Source: Myrica gale
Lineage: Eukaryota; Streptophyta; Magnoliopsida; Fagales; Myricaceae
DNA length: 64,000 bases
Direction: 5' to 3'
Assembly: GCA_963930655.1 (NCBI GenBank)
Contig: OZ005616.1
Location: forward strand, 12,676,001-12,740,000
In this document: one piece after another, positions 1-11,144 of the stretch
Layout: every line of letters starts with the position of its first letter
Position numbering within the stretch: the stretch's first letter is position 1
Position numbers and translations under genes: made by a program
The notes under the pieces: model-generated
What the model was told of the DNA's origin: nothing
The model's input: only the letters and a program-made list of their open reading frames with translations
Database searches by the model: none

Positions 1-643
1 GAAGGGGGTTAATGACAGCCGCGAACATCCACTCAATGAATGTTCCAGCGTTTCTCTTAATCATGCAGCGGATTTTTTTTTTATACAAATACATAAAACA
101 CCTACAACTGAGAGAGATGGGCCAAAGAGATTTACATAAACTTCAACTTACACAATTGACTACAACGGCAATAGTGAAAGCATCCAAATTACATGTCATG
201 TCTGCATGACTGAAGTACAAGTCCTAAGGGATTCCAACAAAACCTTTATATGGACCTACTCATAACATATAAGTAATACATCTTGAATCCTTATACACAT
301 AACATAGACATTCACAGGATGCCTGATAGTACTTCCTATGAACTCTTCAACTTCTGATTCTGATAACCACGACTAAGATACTAGACATAAAAAACCTTGA
401 ACTCTAATAGTCCGAATAACCCATGACCACCACACGACGGAGGCTCATGATGACTCTTCAAAATTACATCTAACCTTTAATGAACAACAAAGAGGGATGA
501 GGACGTTCCCATCGGTCCCTCTTCTAGATTTTCCCACCTGAATTGTTATCTGGAATGATACAATTTAAAACATCTGTGAGTCGAAAGACTCAGTAAGGAA
601 TTATAATTAAAACATGAACTTGAAATCATGGTTTGGAAATATG

Positions 644-735
644 AACTTGAAATCGTACATTTGCTTTTAAACTTGAAATCGTACACTTGCTTTTAAACTT
701 GAAATCGTACACTTGCTTTTAAACTTGAAATCGTC
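644..735. repeat. 26-bp tandem repeat, about 3.5 copies, inside LTR D
   Basis: Copies of AACTTGAAATCGTACA begin at 644, 670, 696 and 722, giving an exact 26-bp period. More diverged AACTTGAAAT words continue to about 895. This is local amplification inside the LTR, with no sign of coding. Confidence 0.8.
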
Positions 736-1068
736 ATGAACTCGATATCATAATGAACTTAAAAATCATAAGCATGCACTTGACTTAAAATCATAAGCAT
801 GCGCTTAAACTTGAAATAATTACAAACTTGAACATAATGTAATTCAAGTACAACTTGAAATATCACGAGCTTTAACTTGAAATAATCATAACTTGAACTT
901 ATCATGTATACATATGTAATTCATGCATGATCATGAATCGTGATGCACGTGTATGCCTCATGATTGCATATGCACATGCACTTGCTCTTGAAAACATCTC
1001 TTATACTTATAAAGCTCTTTCTTTTGGAAAATCTTTTCCATTCTTATCCTATGGGCTACTTGAGCTCC

Positions 1069-1340
1069 ATTTACCCCTGGCATCAGGGTTGTGCGTTCCC
1101 GTTGGAACTGTCCCCTATTTCCCTTGGGGACCTTACATATGGTCGAACTAGCACACCTTCTCAATGTCCTTCAGTGGCTAGACACGACTCTTGGAGGTTC
1201 ACACCTTCTTGCAAGCATCCTTCAGTGTGATTGCACATACCTCCCGGACTACCCATCCTTCTTGCAAGCATCCTTCGGTATGGGTGTCCTAGGTGACATC
1301 CATCCTTCACGTAAACGTCCTTCGGTATGGATGCACCTTC
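1069..1340 (-). other. stem-loop series in LTR D
   Basis: Successive short inverted repeats surround spacers that on the minus strand read GAAGGA...GAA. Examples are CATCCATCC/GGTATGGATG (about 1300-1333), CCCATCC/GGTATGGG (about 1250-1285), CACACCT/AGTGTG (about 1199-1228), CTAGC/GGCTAG (about 1148-1181), GTTCC/GGAAC (about 1095-1108) and CCCTG/CAGGG (about 1075-1088). The same order occurs in LTRs A and B. Likely an RNA structure of the retroelement transcript; the role is inferred. Confidence 0.6.
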
Positions 1341-2526
1341 TTGACTTGGTACGGTACCGACCGACTTGGGTTCATTAACTTACTTGAAACTTAACGTAAA
1401 GTAGCATAAAAATGGTACTTTCATTTGCATAAAATTTCTCCTTCTTTCTTATGAGAAAAATAAATGCAAATGCAATTGCTCATGACGTGCTCATGTCATG
1501 CTTGATGATGAGTAATCAACTTATCATGCGTGGTTATAAACATGTTATGCTTATTCATAAAAACATGATGTGTATCATTCCAGTTTTGTAAAGCGTAAGT
1601 TGCTACTTACTATTTTCACTTACAAACGTAAGCTCCTCTTACTTTGCTTGCTTGTGGGTTGAATGCCCCTTTACCTACAATTGGATCATACCATTGTTAT
1701 TCATAGGTTTACTAGACGTTTAGAGTAATCAATCAATTACTCACGCTTCATCATACAAAATCGTCCTTATTCCTCATTCAATATCTCATACTTATTCCTC
1801 GTTCAATATCTCATACTTTGTCATACACATACTTCATCGTACAAAATCATCCAACGCCCACGAAATTTGCCCCAAGTGCCCTCCTCATATAACCTCATAT
1901 ACAAGACGTAGACTTTACACATACAACTCAAAACTTCCAACCAAAAACAATGATTTCATCACTAGAACAAAGGTTATTGCATCTATTTCACTCCCTTTGG
2001 TCTTTTATCAAACACCTAGTATGCAAGTTGGTTTCTCTTGGGTTTATAAATTCCCAAATCTAACCACACTCTCCATGGCTTTGTGCACAATCCATACAAC
2101 TCTCTAAAACTCACTAGATCTACATTTTCTTCAAAGAAAACACATGAATCTCAAGGATAAATCTAACAACACACAACCATCACAACAACCAAGGAGAAAC
2201 TAACAACACACAACCATCAACCATTCAAAAGAAAAAGAGAACATAGGTGAAAATGGGTATGGCTTGGCCGGCCATAAGCACTCACCTTCTTCTCTCTCTC
2301 TTTCTTTCTCTTCTTCCTTTCTTCTTCTTCTTTTCTCCTTCTTCTTTCTTTCTTTCTTTTCTTCTCTTCTCTTCTTCGGTGGGGAGCTAGGGCAAAATGA
2401 CTTGTGGGAAAGGGGGGGGTTGCCTTATACGTAAAGGGCTTGGGGAAAAGACAAGGCTGCCCTCCCTTATTTCCCCCTTTTTCACATGAATTCCACCTCA
2501 CGTATTTTCTAGGGATTTAGTTATAT

Positions 2527-2889
2527 GTGTCGACACCATCACTAAAGGTGTCGACACTTACAACACATTTAGTAGGATGTGTCGACACCATCACTCAAGG
2601 TGTCGACACTTCCAACACTTGGCCAAAGTGGAAAAAAATGTAAACTCTCGGGTTTCAGTTAGATGTGTCGACACCATCACTCAAGGTGTCGACACTTCCA
2701 TCACTTGATCAAAATCCACGGGAGTTCTGGAAAAAGGCGAACTCTCGGGTATCGGTCTAATGTGTCGACACTTTGACCCAAGGTGTCGACACTTACAACA
2801 CTTAGTCAAAATTCACTTTGGGCTCCAGAAAAGGTAAACTTTCGGGTGTTAGTCTAATGTGTCGACACTATGCTCCAATGTGTCGACAC
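2527..2889 (-). promoter_or_regulatory. array of 10 GTGTCGACAC palindromes in LTR D
   Basis: Perfect 10-bp palindromes begin at 2527/2548, 2579/2600, 2665/2686, 2762/2783 and 2859/2880. All five pairs are exactly 21 bp apart start to start, while pair-to-pair distances vary. The array lies near the LTR start, upstream of the CT-rich leader on the minus strand, which is where U3 enhancers sit. The role is inferred from position and regular spacing. Confidence 0.8.
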
Positions 2890-2974
2890 TTACACCAACA
2901 ATCACTCATTTAAAGATACGTACATATTGAGGGAATCATAAACGACATCAATAAGGTAAGGTCGGGATCTCACA

Positions 2975-3109
2975 GCAATGTTACCTAAAAACAGGGTGCT
3001 AAAAAATCTTCCTATTCCAACACCCCAATTATGATCCTCCAATTATTTCACTAAATACCCAAATACTCTTCCGCAATAATCAGAGCACATGAAAAGTTGG
3101 GGTCTCACA
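2975..3109 (-). other. short non-coding remnant, possible end of another minus-strand LTR
   Basis: 135 bases with no coding signal, ending in GGGGTCTCACA. That is the reverse complement of the TGTGAGACCCC start used by the gypsy LTRs here, so it may be the stub of an older LTR. No duplication could be assigned. Confidence 0.35.
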
Positions 3110-3129
3110 TGTCCGCTACGCATAGGTGG

Positions 3130-5180
3130 AGGCATGATGTTGACATATTTGATGGGAAAAAAGAGTAAAAAGTAGTGCCTGAAGAAGTTACTGGAGAGTA
3201 GATACTTCAACAACTTGCATTTGTACTGTTATGTTCGTTTAGGAAGACTCAGAAGAAGAGAAAACGGGCTGTCATTGAGTTAAGTCGGACGAAGCGCAGC
3301 ATATTCTTTGAGTTGCCGTACTGGTCAGAGTTGAAGCTTTGACATAATTTGGACGTCATGCACATCGAGAAGAATATTTGTGACAATGTGTTGGGAACTT
3401 TGATGAACGTCGATGGTAAGACGAAAGACAATTCTAGTGCTCGGCGAGACTTGGCTTTAATGGGCATTAAAATGGACTTGCATTTGCAAGTTCGGGGTCA
3501 GCAAAAGATGATGCCTCCAGCATTATTTACTTTAACGATGGTTGAACGTAAGAAGTGTTGTGAATGGCTGAAGTGTGTCAAGTTTCCGGATGGATACACC
3601 TCTAACAAATCTCGGTGCGTGATATAAATGAAGGGAAGATAATGGGTATGAAGAGTCACGACTCACACGTCTTGTTGCAGCAACTATTACCGGCAATGAT
3701 ACACGGGTTGTTAGGAAACGAAGTATGTACAGCGTTGACTGAGTTGAGCTTATTCTTCAGAGACTTGTGCTCCAAAACAATACATTTAGACGTTGTGAAC
3801 CAATTAGAGATGGACATTAGAATGATTCTTTGCAAGTTGGAACACATATTTCCTCCATCATTTTTTACTATTATGGTTCAGTTCAATTTCGGTGGATGTA
3901 TCCAATGGAGAGGTATATGGGGAAGATGAAGCGTTTCGTTAAGAACAGGGTACGGTGTGAGAGCTCAATAGCAGAGAATTATGTGTTAGATGAATGTTTA
4001 ACTTTTTGCTCAATGTATCATGGTACGGTTGAGACGAGATTTAATAGAAAAGATCGAAATTATGCCGACATGGATGATCAAAGTTGTCAATTTTCTGTGT
4101 TTACTCAAAGTGTTCGACCGCTGGGAGCTGGTAGGGGTCAAGATTTGAATAGAAATGAATTTACAAAAGCGCAGTGGTACGTACTCAGCAACTGTTCAGA
4201 AATCAGCCAACATATAGAGTAAGCGCTTATATGAATATTTGCTCACTTAATGGACATTATAAGTTCATTATATTTTAATTTACTATAAAATATCTTATTT
4301 CTTTATAGGAGAACTTGTAAGAGATGAGGAGGAAATCACCAATAAATGTTGATAAGAGGCACGAAGAAGAATTTTCGTTATGGTTTAAAACTCAGGTATT
4401 TATTTAATTTTATCCCTATTATATGTTTAATTTTAATCAGTCATTTTTTTAGATTAATACTTAATTAACACGTGTTTACTATTTTAGATTCAAACTATGC
4501 GCAACGAAAATCCAGGCTCGATCTCGGATGACTTGTATGCATTAGCATCCTGTCCGGATCAGAGGACACTTTGTTACTTTGGGTGTGTAGTGAATGGAGT
4601 TAGGTTTCACACAGTCTTTCGTGAACAGTTTTGTAACATTTAGAATAGTGGTGTGGTTGTTCCGGGGGACCATGATGGGGATGATGTTGATTTTTACGGC
4701 CAGGTAGTGGATATTTACGCGTTGCGTTATTTGCGGGGGAATTTAGTTTATTTACTAAAATGTGACTGGTTTGACTTGAGTAATCAAAATTTAGGTCTTG
4801 ATAAAAGTGGTCGGTTTGTTAGTATTAACACATCCCGAAAGTGGTAGAAAGATGACCCATTCGTGCTAGCTTCTTAGGGCAATCAAGTGTTTTATATTGA
4901 TGATATGAATTTGGGCGGCCACTGGAAGATTGTTCAAAAAATTATCCCTTGAAACACATATGATATTCGACCTATTGAAGAGGAAGCTAGGGAAGATGGA
5001 GAAGGACCGTCGAACCGTGAAGCATACCAGGAGAAAGAGTCTATTGAGCTTTTTGTGGAGTTTAGCTCATTTGACATGATCTCGTTGACACTACAGCGTG
5101 AAGTAGAAGGAAGGGATGATTCCTCGGAATCGTTTGGTGAAGATTGTAGTGATTCTGAAGAATATTACTCCAAGGAATAA
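3130..5180 (+). pseudogene. TNP2-like CACTA transposase, degenerate
   Basis: Translations in shifting frames show the conserved order of plant TNP2 proteins. First comes the end of the tnp2 transposase domain (around 3349-3500, with the LDVMHIEKNICDNVLGTLMN motif). Then comes a DUF4218-type domain (about 3650-4000, including HDSHVLLQQLLPAMIHGLL and a second motif with RWMYPMERYMGKMK). A DUF4216-type domain follows (about 4500-4860, with SNQNLGLDKSGRFVSINTSR), and then an acidic serine-rich tail to about 5178. AT-rich stretches at 4220-4310 and 4400-4490 look like introns. Several stops and frameshifts (for example near 3625, 4640 and 4845) make it non-functional. Family assignment is firm from these motifs. 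Confidence 0.85.
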
Positions 5181-5308
5181 AGTAAATTTATCATTTCAAT
5201 TAAATTTACAATCATATTTTTGCTTTTTTATTTTTTATTCATTTTGAGTAACATAATTCACTATGTTTTTTTCTCTAATATTGATTTATTTGGTCACAGG
5301 ACAACGTC

Positions 5309-6428
5309 ATGCTAGCGGGAGGGAAACGTCTTCTGTGCGATTCATCAGTTCGAGCTGAGAGTAGTCCGGGTACACTAGCAATGTTGGGTCCTTCGCTTAG
5401 GGATAGGAATGAATTACCATCCCCTACCACAGCCAGTCAAGTAGAAACCCAGAGTAGTTGTACGTGTAAGTATCTTACCCCGTCAATCTTTATTAAATAT
5501 TATGACTTTTAAATCTCTATGCTTAGTTGAATTTTAAATTTATTGTTCCTCATTTGTAGCGACGTCTGGAATTAGACACGTTCGAGGTAGTACGCACGGG
5601 ATTGCCTTACTCAAGGCTAGCACCGGAGGAAAGCTGACCATGAATATCCCCGATGGACGTACGGGCAGTGATGACAAGGCGTCCTCAATGCTCTCGAGAC
5701 ATATTGGTGCGCTCGTTCGACAACATGTCTCATTTGAGAAGAGTAAGTGGAAGGAGGTCCCCGACGAGGTTAAATCGTATGTGATGAACTGAGTGTTGGT
5801 AAGTATAATTTATTAAATTTTAATTGTTGAAACTTTTTTACGTTTCTAACTGTTATATATGTTAAGGATAACTTCCAACTAGATTATGACCAAGCTGAGG
5901 ATCGCATCACTATGACGTCAGTGATGAACACAGCGTACAGGACATACAAAAATAGAATGTGCCAGCATTACTCGGTGTTCAATTCAAAAGAAGAGGCGTT
6001 AGAGCATCCGTATCCTGATATGAACAAGGATGAATGGACTCGTGTTTCTGATTTATTCGCGAGCAAGGAATTTCGGGTAAAACATTTTCTTTACGATCTG
6101 AACGTTTATTTTAGCTATATGTTTAATTGTGTTACCAATTGTACATGTACAATGCAGAGGAGGAGTGCAATCAACAAGGAGAATAGAGCTAAGCTGAAGA
6201 TTGTACACACATCAGGAGCGAGGTCCTCACAACGCGATAGAGCGTTGTTAGCAAGTAATAAATTTACATTTACATTTTTATTATTTAAATAAATGAGTTA
6301 AGTATTTTTATATGCATGTTCTATATTTATTTTGGTGTACAGAAAAATCCAGAATCTGATGAAATTAGTCCTTCGTTGCTTTATAAAAAGACGCATACTA
6401 CTAAGGATGGCATGTAGACTTCAGAGGT
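5309..6428 (+). pseudogene. CACTA second gene (TNPA/Ptta, Transposase_24-like), degenerate and 3' truncated
   Basis: Exon-like blocks at 5309-5470, 5560-5800, 5870-6080 and 6155-6255 are separated by AT-rich intron-like DNA. Together they encode a protein with a block reading MTSVMNTAYRTYKNRMCQHY followed by a KEEALEHPYPD segment. A later exon has the NKENRAKLKIVHTSGARS motif typical of the plant Ptta/En/Spm domain that recurs beside TNP2 in CACTA elements. The copy at 31628-33513 has the same exon order and continues further. Here the gene is cut at about 6428 by LTR E. In-frame stops show it is dead. Confidence 0.75.
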
Positions 6429-6476
6429 AGTGCAAGGGGGTGTTCAAGGGCTTGGCCGAAACCCCTTTGCCAACTT
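6429..6476 (-). repeat. LTR E fragment left of solo LTR B
   Basis: These bases continue, across the inserted solo LTR, into 20374 onward. AACTT at 6472-6476 is the left target duplication and AACTT at 20374-20378 is the right one. On the minus strand the rejoined junction gives a GT splice-donor-like AAGGTAAGTT sequence at the end of the LTR E leader. Confidence 0.6.
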
Positions 6477-7156
6477 TGTGAGACCCCGATTTTCTCCTAC
6501 GTAATTCCTTATGTATTATTTTTATTTTTCCAATGTAATAGCTTTTATTTCTTCATGGGGCTATATTTTTGGCCAATGTATGGCCTAATCCTTATGATAT
6601 GGAATTTCGATTAAAATGGGATTTTATTTCATAAAATCTCTTTAAATAATTTTAATGTCATTTTATGAAGTATAAATTATATTTATATTAGGAGCCGAAA
6701 TTTCAAGTAAGTTTCCCTCTTACAAATTATATTTTTCATTTACTTAATATGATTCATGGACCATAGAATTTGAATTATGATTTAATTATTTCCTTGTATA
6801 AGCCGAAAATTATTAATAGATTAAATGATGAATTCTTGTGAATACATGGATCGAATATTTTCTATATGTGACATGTAATATTATTATATGGCCTATATTA
6901 TTAATAGAATTTCCATTTGAATATACATGATAAGCTATGTAGTTATGTGATAAGTTTAGAGATGATTTAATTGATAAGCACACTTGCTTATCATAGTGAT
7001 AAGCAAGCATGATAAGTTAGGAAACTTTTAGAGTGATAGGGCCTTGTGATTATTGTGAGATCCCGAATTTACTTATGTCATTGTATAGGAGAGAGAGATT
7101 TTGCTATGATTTTCCTCAGGATGTAGGTATGTTTTAATTGGTGATTTTTGAGGTAA

Positions 7157-7636
7157 GTGTCGACACATTGGAACATAGTGTCGACACATTGGAACATAGT
7201 GTCGACACATTATACTAACACCCGAAAGTTTACCTTTTCCTGGAGACCAAAGTGAATTTTGACTAAGTGTTGTAAGTGTCGACACTTTGAGTCATAGTGT
7301 CGACACATTAGACTGATACCCGAGCGTTTATATCTTTCCGGAACTAGAGTGATTTTTACTAAGTGTTGGAAGTGTCGACACCTTGAGTGATGGTGTCGAC
7401 ACATCCAACTGAAACCCGAGAGTTCGCCTTTTTCCAGAACTCCCGTGGATTTTGACCAAGTGATGGAAGTGTCGACACCTTGAGTGATGGTGTCGACACA
7501 TCTAATTGAAACCCGAGAGTTTACATTTTTCCCACTATGGCTAAGTGTTGGAAGTGTCGACACCTTGAGTGATGGTGTCGACACATCTTACTAAATATGT
7601 TGTAAGTGTCGACACCTTGAGTGATGGTGTCGACAC
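7157..7636 (+). promoter_or_regulatory. array of 13 GTGTCGACAC palindromes in 5' LTR A
   Basis: Starts: 7157, 7178, 7199, 7276, 7297, 7372, 7393, 7469, 7490, 7554, 7575, 7606, 7627. Every within-group step is exactly 21 bp. Groups are 77, 75, 76, 64 and 31 bp apart. Between paired boxes the 11-bp spacer is often CTTGAGTGATG but can differ (ATTGGAACATA) without changing the length. The position in presumed U3, ahead of the leader, fits an enhancer. Confidence 0.85.
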
Positions 7637-9213
7637 ATATAACTACATTCCGGAATTTTACCGGTTTGAAATACGCGAGTTGAAATTTATGAAGTAGGGG
7701 GAGGGCAAACTTGTCTTTTCCCCAACCTTTTTCACGCCTATTACTCTCTCCCCCTTTGCCGAACACTTCATTTTTCCCCTCTCTCTTCAGCCTTTTCATT
7801 TTCCCTTGCCCTAAGTCACCCACCCGAAAGAAGAAGAAGGAAGAAGGAGAGGAAGAAGGAGAAGAAGAAGAAGAAGAAAAGAAGGAGGAAGAGGAGAGAA
7901 GCGAGGTAAATCCTTGCTGGCCGAAAATCGTGCTACTCTCTCTCTCTCTCTCTCTCTCTATTCTCTTCTCGTTTCCTCTTGTTGGTTAGTTGTGGTTGGT
8001 GATGTTCTTGTTTTCTTTTGTTGGTTAGTTGTGGTTGGTGATGTTCTTGTTTTCTTTTGTTGGTTGGTTGTGGTTTGATGGTAATTTGTCTAAGTAGTGT
8101 TCTCCTTGTGATTCATGGATGTTTAGTGTGGATCTAGGTATGTTCAAGGTAGATCTTGTAAGTGTAGCATAGATTTTTACATGAGAACATGTGGAAAAAT
8201 GACTAGATCTGAAATGAGGGTTCAAGAGAAATTGGTTATGTGCTCTAGGTGTTTGATAAAAGGCCTAAGAGGGGATTGAAACCTAAGTTGAGCAAGTATG
8301 GCCGAATCTAGGGTTTGATGCATTAGATTGTGTATGTATGCTAGTGATATTGAGAACCACAAAGCCCTAAGTGTTAGGGATATGTTCAGATCTGGGAAAA
8401 TAGGCAAGAGGACCAATAACGCACACTAGGTGTTTGGTAAACAGCCCAAGAGAAATGGGTACATGCAATGGTGTTAACTTGATAATTATGGAACCATGAT
8501 TTGGTTGTAAACTTCGAGTTGAAGTTGTAAGTGGGAGGAAGGTGAGAGTATAGTTGTTGTTATGAGATGTTAAGTTAGCCTTGGATGTTGGTTGTGACAT
8601 GTAGAGATTCGGATTTTGGTTGTTGGAGATTGTTGTGATTTCTGGAGTTACATATGCAGATTTCAAGGCTGAAATAGAAAGTGTGTTTTGTTGCATTGGT
8701 GGTTATCTCTTGATATTTTAGTCCAATTTTACGGGGTTGGTCTTGGAATTTGTTTCAAGTTAAGAAAGAGAGCGTTTTAAGATAACTTGCATGTGAATTA
8801 GAGGTATGACGAATATGTTATGGTATGAAAAATTAGTGTGAGGGTCTATTAAAACAGATTCGTGCGAGTAATGTATTGATTACTATATACGTTTAGTGAA
8901 CCTATGAATGACAATAGTACGGTTCATTGTAGGTAACGAGACACTCGATACTCAAGCAAGCCTAAGGTAAGTGAAAATCTTTACAAACTGGAATGATACA
9001 CTGCATGAAGAATATTCATGAATAAGCATATCAAGCATGACATTACCAAGCACGACATGAATGCATCATGATCATTTGCATTCATTTTCCTCATGAGAAA
9101 TGAGACATTTTATGCAAATGAAAGTACCATTTTTATGCTACTTTATGACAAGTTTTATGACAAGTTAATTAACGAACCCAAGTCGGTCGGTACCGTACCA
9201 AGTCAAGAAGGTG

Positions 9214-9474
9214 CATCCATTCCGAAGGACGTTTACGTGAAGGATGGATGTCACCTAGGACACCCATACCGAAGGATGCTTGCAAGAAGGATGGGTAGTC
9301 CATGAGGTAAGTGCAATCACACTGAAGGATGCTTGCAAGAAGGTGTGAACCTCAAGGGTCGTGTCTAGCAACTGAAGGACGAATGAGAGAAGGTGAGCTA
9401 GCTCGACCATATGTAAGGTCCCTAAGGGAAATAAGGGACTGTTCCTACGGGAACGCACAACCCTGATGTCAGGG
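9214..9474 (+). other. stem-loop series in 5' LTR A
   Basis: Six consecutive hairpins: about 9214-9250 (CATCCATTCC/GGATGGATG), 9263-9297 (CCCATACC/GGATGGG), 9318-9348 (CACACT/AGGTGTG), 9364-9402 (CTAGCAACT/AGGTGAGCTAG), 9441-9454 (GTTCC/GGGAAC) and 9461-9474 (CCCTG/CAGGG). The first four enclose loops of 17-18 nt beginning GAAGGA and ending GAA or AGA. The same series lies at 16076-16336 in the 3' LTR. Confidence 0.65.
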
Positions 9475-10112
9475 GTAAAAGAGGGCAAGTGGCCCACAAG
9501 ATAAGATGTGAATCGATTTTTACAAAAGCAAGAGTAAATGCATGTGCATTATACATGCATCACGTTTCATAATCAGGCATGCAGCGCATTATGTTTACAT
9601 GACTATGATTTCAAGTTCAAGTGCATGCTTACAATTTCAACCCATGTTTTAGCTATAATTCCTTACTGAGTCTTTCGACTCACAGTTTTAAATTGTATCA
9701 TTCCAGATGATGTTACAGGGGTGGAATCTTAAGAAGAGGACCTTGAACCCTAGGAGAAGGGTTGATGAAATGTTTCTCTTGTTTGCTAACGTTAGGAAAG
9801 ATTTAGCTAATTTTTGTAAAAGCCGGCATGAGCCACCGTGATGTGGTGGTCATGGGTTTCATTTGGCTTAGTTAGTTAATGTTTTAAACTGGTTGATATT
9901 TTGAGAATATGTTTAACAACCTTGAGTTATCAATGGAAAGTATGTTCTTATGCACGTTATACGCTAGCATTATAAGGCTTCTTTTTAACATTGAAGCATC
10001 AACGTCTTTTCCGCTGCAAGTATAGTAGTAAGTACGCTGGAGCGTCCCATGCCGGGAATGCTCGCGGCTGTCATTAGCCTCGTTTAGCTAGCGTTCGGGG
10101 CGTGACAGAAAA

Positions 10113-10124
10113 TGGTATCAGAGC
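10113..10124 (+). promoter_or_regulatory. primer binding site of element A
   Basis: TGGTATCAGAGC, complementary to the 3' end of plant initiator methionine tRNA, starts 5 bases after the LTR end. It is the usual minus-strand primer site of plant gypsy and copia elements. Confidence 0.9.
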
Positions 10125-10265
10125 AAATAGAGCTTTGGGCCAAGAGACATAAGGTATAGATTAGAACCCTAAGAGTTAGCTATGTGTTAGGCATCAAGTA
10201 CACTAGACTGGTGACAAAGACTCGTTATGAGAAATCATAGTGAATAAAGACTTTGAAAGTGCAGA

Positions 10266-10388
10266 ATGACACCTAGAGGACCAAAAGAGAATTGGGGACT
10301 CAGAGAATCGAATGTCACTACTGATGATGTTTTAGAACACATGGCTCGGCTTGTCACTGAACAGGTGCAACAAGGAACAAATGATTAA
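10266..10388 (+). pseudogene. gag relic of element A, 40 codons
   Basis: The ATG at 10266 sits in the same GTGCAG-ATG context as the gag start of element B (44748). The first residues, MTPRGPKENWGLRE, and a following TDDVLEHMARLVTEQVQ stretch match the B Gag N-terminus. The frame ends at TAA 10386-10388, and no capsid or zinc knuckle follows. It identifies A as a deleted relative of the B lineage. Confidence 0.75.
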
Positions 10389-11144
10389 GGTTACCTAAGG
10401 ATATGATTACGCAGACCCTGGAAGAAATTTTTGTCGAAGTAAGTTTTGATTTTGGTAGACTTCCGAATGGAGTTTGCCGGAACACCTGATTTTAGTCAGA
10501 GGGTCAGATTTTGGCTGAGGAATAGTTATTGCTCTTTGACTTATTAAGGCTTAGGAATTCAAGACAATGAGTTGTTTTGAGGATAATGAATTTTGATATT
10601 AGACTTGGTCTGCATTTGAGATTATACGGACAGGGAATCGAGGAACTATTGGAGTTTTATACCGCCCAGATAAGGGATTTGTTGATCAATTGTAAAGAGC
10701 TTAAGTATGCACTAATGCTTATTTATGAACAGAGTATGATCTTTGGATTAGGAAAGAGATATATCTGAGAAGATATTTTACGCTAAGGATTGCTGTTATA
10801 AGTGCTTATTGATGCCATTAGAATTGACCATGGCATAAGAGACATTGAAATGATGATTAGGGTGCTTCGGGGCCATTTAGATTGATTAGTGATCTTCATG
10901 ATGATACAGTGGCTCATTTGAAGAGTTAAGAGGGTTATAAAGAATGTTTGTCGATTGAATTGCAGAAATTAAGTTGAGGAAATTTGACTACCAATTTTTC
11001 TAAATGTGGAGGATTACCCGAATGCATGAGTAAATCCACTATAATGTAGTCTAATGTTGGTGATCAAATTATAAAGAATGCCTAATTGAAATTGAGGGGC
11101 ATATAGCATTAGCTAATTTGATGGTAATGGAGATGGTGGTTTGA
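10389..11144 (+). other. degenerate leader between gag relic and pol in element A
   Basis: About 750 bases with no reading frame longer than about 63 codons and no recognisable capsid, zinc knuckle or aspartic protease motif. In element B the equivalent interval is about 2 kb and encodes all of these, so A carries a large deletion plus divergent filler of unknown origin. Confidence 0.6.

Larger units (their letters stand above)
1..2974 (-). repeat. LTR of gypsy family D, minus strand, cut by window start
   Basis: Read on the minus strand this block starts with TGTGAGATCCCG at 2974 and runs to the window edge, where its last bases resemble the GACAGCCGCG tail seen near the end of the other LTRs. 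It shares three features with LTR A (7054-10107): the GTGTCGACAC array near its start, a CT-rich leader (2283-2375) downstream of the array, and the stem-loop series (1069-1340). Length and layout match the roughly 3 kb LTRs A and C, so I read it as a solo LTR or the LTR of an element lying to the left. No coding capacity. The outer duplication is outside the window. Confidence 0.85.
3110..6428 (+). mobile_element. CACTA (En/Spm) transposon copy 1, decayed, both ends missing
   Basis: The segment holds the C-terminal two thirds of a TNP2-type transposase followed by a separate second gene of the TNPA/Ptta type, the usual gene order of plant CACTA elements. Neither a CACTA/TAGTG terminus nor subterminal repeats are present, so both ends are lost. 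Its right limit at about 6428 is where similarity to copy 2 (near 32,965) stops and LTR E sequence begins. The two copies overlap in content, so they are separate insertions or a duplication rather than one split element. Confidence 0.85.
7054..10107 (+). repeat. 5' LTR of element A (3054 bp)
   Basis: Begins TGTGAGATCC right after ATTAT and ends CGTGACA. It holds, in order, the 13-box GTGTCGACAC array (7157-7636), a CT/GA-rich leader (about 7740-7960) with a donor-like GAGGTAAATCC near 7900, a long low-complexity stretch without coding signal, the stem-loop series (9214-9474) and the LTR end. The transcription start probably lies near 7690-7750 at the start of the CT-rich leader; I see no strong TATA box. 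Confidence 0.93.

Noticed and set aside
2217-2501. Minus-strand Lys/Arg-rich frame in LTR D
   Set aside because: The same GA/CT-rich leader in another family; no conserved protein features.
7141-7640. Array of identical short repeats as a possible CRISPR array
   Set aside because: Boxes are 10-bp palindromes with 11-bp spacers and larger irregular gaps, repeated inside both LTRs of a plant retrotransposon; no cas genes, plant context.
7711-7989. Lys/Glu-rich frame in the LTR A leader (copy at 14575-14940)
   Set aside because: Produced by GAA/GAG and CT runs of the leader; low complexity, duplicated only because it is in the LTR.
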